From Williamsia sp. (GTDB lineage Bacteria; Bacteroidota; Bacteroidia; Chitinophagales; Chitinophagaceae), in assembly GCA_015069695.1 (NCBI GenBank), contig JADCRZ010000021.1, forward strand, positions 52,215 through 116,214: 64,000 nt of DNA, in the 5' to 3' direction. The notes under the pieces were generated by a model. The model was not told the DNA's origin. It saw only the letters and a program-made list of their open reading frames with translations, and ran no database searches. The position numbers and the translations under genes were made by a program. Shown piece after piece: positions 37,001 to 45,289 of the stretch. Position 1 is the first letter of the stretch; every line of letters starts with the position of its first letter.

Positions 37001-37064
37001 TGAGTTTAGAAGTATGGCACTCCATGTTCCGGTAGGAACATAGAAAACCATACTTCTAAATTCA
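37001..37064. repeat. 64-nt nested inverted-repeat element
   Basis: Outer arms TTTAGAAGTATGG (37005-37017) and CCATACTTCTAAA (37048-37060) are perfect, and extend to 17 bp with one mismatch. They enclose a second perfect dyad, ATGTTCC-GGTA-GGAACAT (37024-37041). It lies between convergent genes and may act as a bidirectional terminator. The nested symmetry is also compatible with a small mobile (MITE/REP-like) element; copies elsewhere would decide. Confidence 0.6.
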
Positions 37065-37183
37065 ATCTGATATAAGGCGGGATACAGTTGAATCTGCTGG
37101 CATGTTTGAATTCGAGCATATTCATATACCTGCTCAGCAGGTGCTCAACAAAACTGAGTTGGAGAAATCCAGACCGGTCAATA

Positions 37184-38305
37184 TTATTTCTTCAGGTAAA
37201 CAGTCTTCCCGGTCTTGGCTGATTCTCTCGCCGCTTCCAGAATGCGCACGACCATCAGGTTGTTTTCCAGCGAATACAAACCCCATTCTGGTACCTTGAT
37301 CTTATTGCGGATCACATCCTTGAAATAGGCAAATGGCTCGGTGTATACGGGAACATCTTTTTCTGTAACCAGGAGGGATTGGTCTGCTTTGAGGTTGGCA
37401 TTGCGAACGCGCATGCTGGTATTGTTGGCGGTGATTACATAGCCCGTTTCACCGTACACTTCCATGTCTTTGCGGCTGAACGGCCAGTTCCAGGATGCTT
37501 GTATAATACACTGCGCCGAGGGGTAGCTTACAATGATCGTAGCTTCATCCTCTACTTTGGGGTAAACGGCCGGTTTGAAATGCTGTGTAACTGCCGTCAC
37601 GGATACGGGCTGTTGTCCGCGCATCAGCCAGGTCATCAGGTTGGCACCATAACAGCCAAAGTCTACCAGGGCGCCACCGCCGTTTTGCACCGGGTCCGTA
37701 AGCCAGTCGAAAAATTCCTGGTTCACCCTGATCTCTTTGGGACCTTGGTGGCCATCGTGGATCACTACTTTTCTGATGCTGCCAACAAAATTGCTGTCGT
37801 TGACCAGCTGGTAGGTTTTTTGGGTGGTAGGGTACCAGGATGTTTCAAAATCAGTGAGCAGGTGAATCTTGTATTGCTTGGCGAGTTGCAGCATTTTTTC
37901 CGCATGCGCTACATTGGTGGCAAGGGGTTTTTCTACCATGATGTGAATGCCCCTGGGCGCACAAACTTCTACCGCTTTCATGTGCTCGTAAATAGAACCA
38001 AAAACAGCTGCGGCTTCCGGCTTTACCGCATCCAGCATTTTGTTCAGATCAGTATACAACAGGGTCGTATCGAGATGATAGTTCTTTGCCAGGCGTTCAG
38101 CCAGGATCCTGTTGGGCTCGTATATTCCCACCACAACCACATCTTCCTTGTTCTTTCTGCCCAACAAGAACGGCACATGGCCATGTGTGGCACCCACGAT
38201 CACGATGCGCAAGGGTGCATCAGGAGGTACCTGTGCCTGCACAACAGATACAACACAGAAGCAGGCCAGGAGGCCCAATAAAAAGGATCGGAATGGTAAT
38301 TTCAT
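37184..38305 (-). CDS. Gfo/Idh/MocA family oxidoreductase, exported
   Basis: 373 residues with an N-terminal signal peptide (MKLPFRSFLLGLLACFCVVS, cleavage near VQAQ), unusual for a cytosolic NAD(P)-binding family but common in Bacteroidota sugar-processing clusters. A Rossmann start (LRIVIVGATHGH), the conserved MVEKPLATN and HLLTDFETSW segments place it in Gfo/Idh/MocA. Members oxidise or reduce sugar hydroxyls, or act on glycosides via 3-keto intermediates. It is the third gene of a set with a gluconate-dehydrogenase subunit-3-like protein and a GMC oxidoreductase, so a shared 3-keto-sugar pathway is plausible (inference). Confidence 0.9.
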   Translation of the reverse strand: MKLPFRSFLLGLLACFCVVSVVQAQVPPDAPLRIVIVGATHGHVPFLLGRKNKEDVVVVGIYEPNRILAERLAKNYHLDTTLLYTDLNKMLDAVKPEAAAVFGSIYEHMKAVEVCAPRGIHIMVEKPLATNVAHAEKMLQLAKQYKIHLLTDFETSWYPTTQKTYQLVNDSNFVGSIRKVVIHDGHQGPKEIRVNQEFFDWLTDPVQNGGGALVDFGCYGANLMTWLMRGQQPVSVTAVTQHFKPAVYPKVEDEATIIVSYPSAQCIIQASWNWPFSRKDMEVYGETGYVITANNTSMRVRNANLKADQSLLVTEKDVPVYTEPFAYFKDVIRNKIKVPEWGLYSLENNLMVVRILEAARESAKTGKTVYLKK

Positions 38306-38327
38306 CAGCGTTGGTTATAAGAATGGA

Positions 38328-38966
38328 TCAAACATTCTCCATTCCATATTGCTGCAGCACGGCCTGCGGCACACCTTCCCATTTGCCGGGTTTGTTGCCT
38401 TCATAGCCCAGGTCTTCAATGCCCATTTTGCTTGTAAAGAAACCTGAGGCCGTAAGGTCGCGCATCCGGTTAAAAAAAGCTACGCCCGGACCCATGTTGG
38501 GAGCAGCTTTGGCCGGATAAGCAATGGCATCAATCACTTCAATTTGCTGCTGCTTGGAGCAGTCGCTGAACGGCTTTTCGTAATGCAGCACGCAATGGCG
38601 ATCGAGCCAGCGCAGGCCGCCCCGCATGGGCAACTGGTGATCGGGAATGTCTTTTACGATGAACTCGATAAATTCAGGCACTTTGGCATCGGAAGCGCTG
38701 CCTGATTTTTCATCCTTGGGAATGATGATGTCCGCCAGGATGGTAATGGTCGTCATTTCATGGTCGGTGAAAAACTTTTCGGCGTTCAGCTTTTTTTCCA
38801 GTGCCGTTTCAAACTCCTGCCGCCCGGGTTGCGCCCCTTTTTCTTCCGATCCATTTCCCGTGTTCACGGCACCTGCTTCCTTGTCTTTGGGTTTGCAGGC
38901 ATCAATCAACATACCTGCAGTAAGGGTGGTAAGACCGATTGCTTTTAGTGATTCTCTCCTGTTCAT
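38328..38966 (-). CDS. Gluconate 2-dehydrogenase subunit 3 family protein
   Basis: 212 residues. The N-terminus MNRRESLKAIGLTTLTAGML carries a twin-arginine-like signal ending near IDAC, so it may be a Tat-exported lipoprotein. The mature region (MTTITILADIIIPKDEKSGSASD, FIEFIVKDIPDH) is the gluconate 2-dehydrogenase gamma-type fold. Such proteins act as small subunits or chaperones for GMC-type flavin dehydrogenases; the GMC gene is immediately upstream (15-nt gap). Predicted to form a periplasmic dehydrogenase with it. Confidence 0.88.
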   Translation of the reverse strand: MNRRESLKAIGLTTLTAGMLIDACKPKDKEAGAVNTGNGSEEKGAQPGRQEFETALEKKLNAEKFFTDHEMTTITILADIIIPKDEKSGSASDAKVPEFIEFIVKDIPDHQLPMRGGLRWLDRHCVLHYEKPFSDCSKQQQIEVIDAIAYPAKAAPNMGPGVAFFNRMRDLTASGFFTSKMGIEDLGYEGNKPGKWEGVPQAVLQQYGMENV

Positions 38967-38981
38967 AAAGATAGAATTGGC

Positions 38982-40724
38982 TTAGATGTTGAGCTTGCTT
39001 TTTTGTTCCAGAATATATTCAGATGTGCGCATGGAAAGCGCGAGGATGGTCCAGGTAGGGTTTTTATCACCCTGCTGCACAAACGAAGATCCGTCTGTTA
39101 CAAACAAGTTTTTGCACTCATGGCTTTGGCTCCATTTGTTGAGAACAGATTTTTTCGGATCGTCACCCATGCGCGCTGTACCTACTTCGTGGATAATGCG
39201 TCCCGGTGCATCCAGTCCGTAGTTGACTTCCGGGCCAGCCGGACCGCCCAGCACAATGGCTCCCATGGCATGCATGATAGAGGCAAAGGTATCCTGCATG
39301 TGTTTGGCCTGCTTGATCTCATGATCAGACCACTTGTAATGAAACCTGAGCACAGGTATGCCGTATTTGTCTACCGTATCCGGATCGATCTCGCAATAAT
39401 TTTCTTTAAAGGCAATTCCTACACCGCGACCGGCCATGCCTACTTCAGCTCCATAAAAACGGCGGTAATCGTCTTTGAGTGCAGCACCATAGCCACCTGC
39501 TTCTTTCATCTTTCCGTCTCTTCCGGGCACCATGCCATTCACCTTCGGAACACTTCTGCCAAACCCGTAAAAGGGCATGCGCAAGCCGCCGCCAAATTCG
39601 ATGTGGTAGCCCCGCGGAAAATCCAGCTTTTTGTTGTCTCCCCACCAGGGCGAGTAAATGTGCAAACTTCCGACTCCATCTTCGTTGTATCTTTTCCGGT
39701 CTACCAGCTGGGGCAGGATACCACTAAAGCCAAGGCCGGTCGAATCATGCAGGTAATGCCCGAGCAGTCCGCTGGCATTGCCCAGGCCATTGGGATAGCG
39801 GGCAGTTTTTGAATTCAGCATGATGCGGGCCGATTCGCAGGAGCTGGCAGCCAGGATCACCACCTTGCCATTGACCTCATACTCCTGCAAGTCGTTGCGG
39901 TCGATATAGGAAACCCCTGTGGCAAGTCCGTTTGCATCAGTGACCACCGAGCGCACCATAGCATTTGAGATCACTTCGAGGTTGCCGGTTTTAATGGCAG
40001 GGATAACAAGTGCCGAGGAAGAAGAAAAATCTGCGTATACTTTACAGCTGCGGCCGCACTGCCCGCAATAAAAACAAGCATAGCGGTCTTTGTTGTTGGG
40101 CAAGGCTTCAGTGAGTACAGAGCCCCGGCCGGGTATAACAGGAACACCGACGCTGCCGGCAGCTTTTTTTATAAACAGTTCATTGAGACGGGGCTTGGGT
40201 GGCGGTAAAAAAATACCATCGGGCTCGCTTTCAATGCCTTCCTTGGTACCATACACACCGATCATCTGGTCAACCTTGTCGTAATAAGGCTTTACTTCAT
40301 CGTAAGTAATTGGCCAGGCATCACTGACGCCATCGTTGGGTTTAAAATCTTTTGCGCTAAAGCGAAGGGAAATGCGGCCCCAGTGGTTGGTACGTCCACC
40401 CAGCATGCGTGAGCGGAACCAGTCGAACCGGGTATTGTTGAGATGGGTATAAGGTTCTCCTTCAATCTCCCATCCGCCAAATGCCGCATCGAAATCACCG
40501 AAAGCCCGGGTGGTGTTGGCACCGCGCCTGGCTGATTCATAAGGCCATTTTAATTGAAGCGAATCTTTTGCCGGGTCGAAAAAAGGACCGGCTTCCAGCA
40601 TCAGCACTTTTAGTCCTGCTTTTGCCAGCGTGTAGCCGGCCATGCCGCCTCCAGCCCCCGAGCCCACGACGACGACATCATACGTTTTAGATGATTTTTT
40701 GATTTGAAGTTGGGTACTTCCCAT
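38982..40724 (-). CDS. GMC family oxidoreductase (flavin dehydrogenase)
   Basis: 580 residues. The FAD-binding GSGAGGGMAGYTLAKAG (about residues 21-37) and the GMC pattern (GGRTNHWGRISLRF, GTARMGDDPKKS, LFVTDGSSFVQQGDKNPTWT) are clear. A Cys-rich CFYCGQCGRSCKV segment lies mid-protein. There is no obvious signal peptide; it may be exported in complex with its Tat partner. GMC dehydrogenases oxidise sugar or glycoside hydroxyls, for example at C3. It is the first gene of the three-gene set and diverges from the aldo/keto reductase; a near-consensus -7 box (TATCTTTA) lies about 20 nt upstream. Confidence 0.93.
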   Translation of the reverse strand: MGSTQLQIKKSSKTYDVVVVGSGAGGGMAGYTLAKAGLKVLMLEAGPFFDPAKDSLQLKWPYESARRGANTTRAFGDFDAAFGGWEIEGEPYTHLNNTRFDWFRSRMLGGRTNHWGRISLRFSAKDFKPNDGVSDAWPITYDEVKPYYDKVDQMIGVYGTKEGIESEPDGIFLPPPKPRLNELFIKKAAGSVGVPVIPGRGSVLTEALPNNKDRYACFYCGQCGRSCKVYADFSSSSALVIPAIKTGNLEVISNAMVRSVVTDANGLATGVSYIDRNDLQEYEVNGKVVILAASSCESARIMLNSKTARYPNGLGNASGLLGHYLHDSTGLGFSGILPQLVDRKRYNEDGVGSLHIYSPWWGDNKKLDFPRGYHIEFGGGLRMPFYGFGRSVPKVNGMVPGRDGKMKEAGGYGAALKDDYRRFYGAEVGMAGRGVGIAFKENYCEIDPDTVDKYGIPVLRFHYKWSDHEIKQAKHMQDTFASIMHAMGAIVLGGPAGPEVNYGLDAPGRIIHEVGTARMGDDPKKSVLNKWSQSHECKNLFVTDGSSFVQQGDKNPTWTILALSMRTSEYILEQKSKLNI

Positions 40725-40867
40725 ATGGCTTACAGTTAGGGTTTAAAGATATTGGATTTTAGTTTATCTGCAACAGGTTTTATTCATGCATCCTGTCCCT
40801 GTAACTTTTTATGAATAGAGGTACGATCATTGCATCGTTCTTCTGCAGATTCCATAACTCCATTATT

Positions 40868-41713
40868 ATGACAACAACCAAACAATCCATGACCTTCAGG
40901 CTGGGCGGCCAGCAGGAGATCAACCGCATGGGATATGGTTCCATGCAGCTCACCGGAACAGGTGTATTCGGAGAAGTGGCAGACCGCAACAATGCCAAGC
41001 ATGTGCTGCAGGCTGCCGTAAAAGGCGGTGTCAACTTTATTGATACGGCCGAAGCTTACGGACCACAGTTCAATGAAAGCCTGATTGCCGATGCGCTCCA
41101 CCCTTATCCCGATGAGCTGATCATTGCCACCAAGGGAGGATTCCGCCGGCCCGGTCCCAACAAATGGGTAGCAGATGGCGACCCGCAGTTTATCCGTGAA
41201 TGCATCGACGGCAGCTTGCGTAGATTAGAAGTTGATCAGATCGATCTTTGGCAGCTGCACCGCGTTGATCCTAAATTTCCCGTAGAAGAAACCCTGGCTC
41301 CTGTTGCAGATGCGGTGAAAGCAGGAAAGATAAAATGGGTGGGGTTGTCTGAAGTAGACATTGAACAGGTTGAACGGGCGGAGAAAGTCGTGCCGATTGT
41401 TTCCGTGCAGAACCAATACAACCTGGCCAACCGGAAATGGGACCAGCTTGTCGATTATACAGCAGGCCGCGGTATGGCCTTTATACCCTGGTACCCGCTT
41501 GCATCCGGTCCGCAGATGCTGGCAGACAAAATCGGGAAGGTCAGCACGGAGCACAATGCAACAGCCGCCCAAATTGGCTTGGCCTGGTTGCTCAAACGCT
41601 CCCCCAATATCCTGCTGATTCCGGGCACCAAATCGCTGGAGCACCTGCAGGAAAACCTGGAAGCGGCCACCATCGAGCTCACGGACGAAGAGTTTGCAGA
41701 ATTGTCCCGGTAA
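40868..41713 (+). CDS. Aldo/keto reductase
   Basis: 281 residues from ATG 40868; an upstream in-frame ATG at 40811 only adds a low-complexity leader and is less likely. TIM-barrel NADPH-dependent reductase with NRMGYGSMQLTGTGVFG, FIDTAEAYGPQFNE (catalytic Asp/Tyr), IDLWQLHRVD and the C-terminal LLIPGTKSLEHLQENLEA cofactor-binding segment. The family reduces aldehydes, ketones or keto-sugars; substrate not predictable. It diverges from the GMC/Gfo cluster and converges with the GH28 gene, so a link to sugar metabolism is only positional. Confidence 0.92.
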   Translation: MTTTKQSMTFRLGGQQEINRMGYGSMQLTGTGVFGEVADRNNAKHVLQAAVKGGVNFIDTAEAYGPQFNESLIADALHPYPDELIIATKGGFRRPGPNKWVADGDPQFIRECIDGSLRRLEVDQIDLWQLHRVDPKFPVEETLAPVADAVKAGKIKWVGLSEVDIEQVERAEKVVPIVSVQNQYNLANRKWDQLVDYTAGRGMAFIPWYPLASGPQMLADKIGKVSTEHNATAAQIGLAWLLKRSPNILLIPGTKSLEHLQENLEAATIELTDEEFAELSR

Positions 41714-41756
41714 GAACAACAGATATTCGTAACAGGAAGTAGCACAAGTGCTTCGC

Positions 41757-43343
41757 TTACAAGGATTCGCCGGCGACCTGTTTCCATGTGCGATCAGGCA
41801 GCTCATTGACCCTGCTTATCCTCAGGTCCTCCACATTCTTTAGCACCATCAACGGCGTGCCTGCCGGTTTCTGCGCTTTGATGCGGAACAGCTCAGCGCC
41901 CTTTACTCCTTCCAGCATAATAGCGGGGCGTGATTCCTTGCCCAGGAAGCTGATCTCTACATCTGTAAGACGCAGGTTTTTTGCATGCCGCACAAAAAAG
42001 CCGTAGGCAGGCAGCACGCCAAACTTCTGGGGTTCAGGGTAGGTTTTTTCATACTCCGGAACAGTGGTCTGAATTTTGTTCGCCGGCGAATCGATCGGCC
42101 GGTACCAGATGCGGATGTTCTGAAGCGCTATATCTTCAATATCGTGCCCCGGCAAGCCGGCGATCAGGGTGGAAAAATGCGCATCTGCATTGTAGGCTAT
42201 TATATTGCTGATGGTTACTCTCCGCAGGGCGCCCGCGCTCATACCCTGCGGGGCCCGCATGCGCGCACCCAGCCGCAGAAAGATGGGTGAGTTCACAACA
42301 TCCCGCATGGTGATGTTGGTGATGGTCACATCTTCCAGCAGGGCACCATCCACCGTTTCAAGGGCAAGCCCGCGGCAATATTCAAATACACAGTTGGAAA
42401 TGCTGATGTTTTTAAAACCTCCGTTCGACTCGGTGCCAAACTTGATGCGGCCTGTCGGGCCTTCCTGGTCGGGTACCTGGCTGGCTTCTTTTCGCGTGTA
42501 GGTACCATTGTAAAAGCTGCCCAGATCATAGCCGCTGACCTGGCAATTGGTAATGGTCACATTTTGCGTGGCGCGCGCTTCGCCCAGCGCATACGAACTC
42601 TTTAAGCAAATAGCATCATCGTTGGGGGCATTGACGCTGCAATTGGAGATGCGCACATGCCGGCAACAATCTATATCCATGCCATCCCGGTTGGTATCCA
42701 TCTTCAGGTTATCGATCGTGAGGTTGTCGACCCCGGTGGCAAGGATTCCGAAATGACCACCATAGATCAGGGTAAAATCTTTTAAGATCACATTGCGGCA
42801 GCGTTTTAAAGAAATGGCTTTGTTGGCGCCCCCATCCCACATATAAGGTCCTGCATGGATGCCCCTTCTCTCCCATCCTTCCCGCGTAGTGAACCCCCTG
42901 CTTAATCCTTTTCCCCATATCAGTCCGGGGCCCATAACAGAAATATTTTCCAGGTTCTCCCCCCAGATCAGGCTGTTGTGCCAGTGGCTGTGTCCGAAAT
43001 CCTGGAAATGGTCGTGCGGGTTGGGCTCCGGATCGTCGTAGCGGCCCCCAGCGCTGGAATCTGCTGCCAGCAAGGTAGATCCCTGGTCAAAGTAAAGCGA
43101 TACATTGCTTTGAAGACGGATAGAATAGCTGAGATAAGTGCCTGCAGGGAAAAAAACAGTCCCGCCTCCCGCCTTCGCTGCCGCATCAATGGCATCATTG
43201 ACAGCTTTGGCATCGTTCGATTTGCCCGTGCCGGAAGCACCATAGGTACGGACATTGTAAACAGGAGCTGTAGCCGGCTGCGCAACCAGTTCAGCGAGCG
43301 GGAAAAAGCCTGCGATCAGGAATAACCAGAACCCCTTTCTCAT
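41757..43343 (-). CDS. GH28 family glycoside hydrolase (polygalacturonase/rhamnogalacturonase-like)
   Basis: 528 residues with a signal peptide (MRKGFWLFLIAGFFPLAELV, cleavage near AQP). A right-handed beta-helix; an N-terminal YGASGTGKSNDAKAVNDAID block is typical of pectinases. GH28 motifs: DTNRDGMDID (NTD-like, about 216-225), NDDAICLKS (241-249, two catalytic Asp) and GRIKFGT (RIK). The histidine motif GHG is not present; the corresponding place reads GYDLGS. This resembles rhamnogalacturonan hydrolases more than polygalacturonases (inference). Predicted to cleave pectin backbone outside the inner membrane. The start is preceded by a strong SD, GGAGGTAAT, unusual for Bacteroidota. The gene converges with the aldo/keto reductase. 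Confidence 0.9.
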   Translation of the reverse strand: MRKGFWLFLIAGFFPLAELVAQPATAPVYNVRTYGASGTGKSNDAKAVNDAIDAAAKAGGGTVFFPAGTYLSYSIRLQSNVSLYFDQGSTLLAADSSAGGRYDDPEPNPHDHFQDFGHSHWHNSLIWGENLENISVMGPGLIWGKGLSRGFTTREGWERRGIHAGPYMWDGGANKAISLKRCRNVILKDFTLIYGGHFGILATGVDNLTIDNLKMDTNRDGMDIDCCRHVRISNCSVNAPNDDAICLKSSYALGEARATQNVTITNCQVSGYDLGSFYNGTYTRKEASQVPDQEGPTGRIKFGTESNGGFKNISISNCVFEYCRGLALETVDGALLEDVTITNITMRDVVNSPIFLRLGARMRAPQGMSAGALRRVTISNIIAYNADAHFSTLIAGLPGHDIEDIALQNIRIWYRPIDSPANKIQTTVPEYEKTYPEPQKFGVLPAYGFFVRHAKNLRLTDVEISFLGKESRPAIMLEGVKGAELFRIKAQKPAGTPLMVLKNVEDLRISRVNELPDRTWKQVAGESL

Positions 43344-43405
43344 ATTACCTCCAGTCGTTAATTTACAGAGAGAAATACCACAAGTTTGCTTACTTTCAAA
43401 CCTTT

Positions 43406-44881
43406 ATGAGCGGCATTATGAAACGAATATATGATTTTGCGGGCACGTTCCTCCTCTGCATACTGGTATCTGTACAGGGATTGCAGGCACAAACAGGCAA
43501 AGCGGATGTAACAGCATTAAAAAAACGCGCGTTGACCGAATTGGACAAAGGCAAGGATGGGTATCAAAAGATCGCCATGCAGATCTGGGATTATGCAGAA
43601 GTCGGTTATAAAGAATACAAAAGCACGGCCCTGCTGCAAAAAGAATTGCAGCGCAACGGCTTTAAGATCGATACAGGCGTGGCAGAGATTCCTACAGCAT
43701 TCGTTGCGACTTACGGACAGGGCAAACCGGTTATCGGCATCCTGGCAGAATTTGATGCGCTGCCCGGGCTCGCACAGGATACGGTGCCAGACAAAAAAGT
43801 ATTGGCAGGCAGACCGGCAGGCCATGGCTGCGGCCACCACTTGCTGGGCACGGCGGGCGTTGAAGCCGCTATCCAGCTCAAGAAAATGCTGGAGCAACAA
43901 GAGTTGTCCGGCACCGTCAAAGTATATGGCACGCCTGCGGAAGAAGGCGGCTCAGGCAAAGTATATATGGTGCGTGCAGGTCTGTTCAAGGGGGTGGATG
44001 TTGTGCTTCACTGGCATCCGGGTAGCGATAATTCGGTGATGGGCGCTTCTTCGCTTGCGAACATATCAGCCAAGTTCAGGTTTTATGGCCTGTCGGCCCA
44101 TGCAGCAGGTGCACCAGATAAGGGCCGTTCGGCACTGGACGCAGTAGAGGCAATGGACTACATGGTCAATATGATGCGCGAACACGTGCCATCTGATACG
44201 CGCATCCATTATGTGATCACCGATGGCGGCAAGGCGCCCAATGTGGTTCCTGATTTTGCAGAATCGTATTATTATGTCAGAAACCCCGCCAATGAAAATG
44301 TACAACAGATCTTTGACCGCATCACCAAAGCAGGAGATGGCGCGGCTTTGGGCACCGGCACAAAGATGCAATATGAAATTACAGGCGGTACCTACGGACT
44401 GCTGATCAACAAAACGCTTGCGGAAGCCATGCAGAAAAACCTGGAGATGGCAGGCGGGGTGGAATACAACGCAAAAGAAATCCAGTTTGCGCAAAAGCTG
44501 CAGACTTCTTTTGCCTATGCAGTGCCCTCCGTTGAATCAGTCAAAACCGTTTCACCCCTCGATGCTACGCATGGCATCAATGGCTCTACAGATGTTGGTG
44601 ATGTAAGCTGGAATGTACCGACCGTAGGCATGAGCGCCGCCACCTGGGTAGCGGGCACACCTGCACACAGCTGGCAGGCTGTTGCCGGCGGCGGCACCAG
44701 CATCGGTATCAAAGGCATGCAGGTAGCTGCCAAATGCCTGACGCTGACAGCCATTGACCTTTTTACCGATGGAGCCCTGCGCGACAAAGCCCTGGAAGAA
44801 TTCAACAGGTCAAGGGGCACCAAGTTTGAATACAAAGCCCTGCTGGGTGACCGGAAGCCAGCCCTGCATTACCGTGACTAA
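43406..44881 (+). CDS. M20 family amidohydrolase/peptidase, exported
   Basis: 491 residues with an N-terminal signal segment (FAGTFLLCILVSVQGLQAQ); ATG 43406 and ATG 43418 are both possible. Zinc-ligand motifs of the M20 amidohydrolase (AbgB-like) group are visible: ILAEFDALPG, AGHGCGHHLLG, GTPAEEGGSGKVYM and LHWHPG; GLSAHAAGAPDKGRSALDA is the dimerisation domain. The family hydrolyses N-acyl amino acids or aminobenzoyl-glutamate; the periplasmic location is unusual but common in Bacteroidota. It diverges from the GH28 gene and is followed by a strong terminator hairpin. Confidence 0.9.
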   Translation: MSGIMKRIYDFAGTFLLCILVSVQGLQAQTGKADVTALKKRALTELDKGKDGYQKIAMQIWDYAEVGYKEYKSTALLQKELQRNGFKIDTGVAEIPTAFVATYGQGKPVIGILAEFDALPGLAQDTVPDKKVLAGRPAGHGCGHHLLGTAGVEAAIQLKKMLEQQELSGTVKVYGTPAEEGGSGKVYMVRAGLFKGVDVVLHWHPGSDNSVMGASSLANISAKFRFYGLSAHAAGAPDKGRSALDAVEAMDYMVNMMREHVPSDTRIHYVITDGGKAPNVVPDFAESYYYVRNPANENVQQIFDRITKAGDGAALGTGTKMQYEITGGTYGLLINKTLAEAMQKNLEMAGGVEYNAKEIQFAQKLQTSFAYAVPSVESVKTVSPLDATHGINGSTDVGDVSWNVPTVGMSAATWVAGTPAHSWQAVAGGGTSIGIKGMQVAAKCLTLTAIDLFTDGALRDKALEEFNRSRGTKFEYKALLGDRKPALHYRD

Positions 44882-44933
44882 GTAAATACAACAGGAATTG
44901 CGGCCTTTGCTTTGTGCCGACCCAGCGGCACTT

Positions 44934-44960
44934 CCACCTGGGAACAGGAGGTGGATTTTT
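44934..44960 (+). terminator. Intrinsic terminator after the M20 gene
   Basis: CCACCT, nine-nt loop, AGGTGG, then ATTTTT. A smaller hairpin (GTGCC/GGCAC, 44914-44931) immediately precedes it. Confidence 0.75.
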
Positions 44961-45174
44961 ATATCATACCTAACAGGTACGCCTGGCCGTTATAATCAGG
45001 CACCTGAAAAAACTTTTGCCCGGTTAAATCTTTTCTTTACATTTAACCTGGAGAGTATTTCTGATCAGCCTGCTATCAAGGACAAGACAACAGCCCTCAG
45101 CCATTCTGCCAATCGCTCCGCTCATCCGATTTAACATCAAAATGCTTTCTTGGTCCCGTTCCCTTTGATCTGTT

Positions 45175-45248
45175 TGCACGAGGCACCTCCCGGTGATCCC
45201 TGGTTTGTAGCTGCACGAACGTGGGTGTAAGAACGGTGATCCTTACAC
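45175..45248. promoter_or_regulatory. Repeated and inverted elements upstream of the candidate peptide cassette
   Basis: TGCACGA occurs at 45175-45181 and 45212-45218, and CGGTGATCC at 45191-45199 and 45234-45242, so the same pair of boxes appears twice in the same order. GTGTAAG (45225-45231) and CTTACAC (45242-45248) form a perfect 7-bp dyad overlapping the second box. The whole lies 42-115 nt upstream of the first ATG and suggests binding sites of a dedicated regulator. Confidence 0.4.
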
Positions 45249-45289
45249 GAAAATAGCTGCTATTATCTCCTCACCTAAAAACCCATTTT

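Larger units (their letters stand above)
44882..45289. other. 408-nt intergenic region upstream of the candidate peptide cassette
   Basis: Holds a terminator for the M20 gene (44934-44960), a stretch without convincing ORFs (a 78-codon open frame at 44898-45134 lacks any coding character), and, in its last 120 nt, repeated and inverted elements that look regulatory. Confidence 0.6.

Noticed and set aside
44898..45134. 78-codon plus-strand ORF in the 408-nt gap
   Set aside because: No start context, no coding pattern, and overlaps a terminator hairpin.
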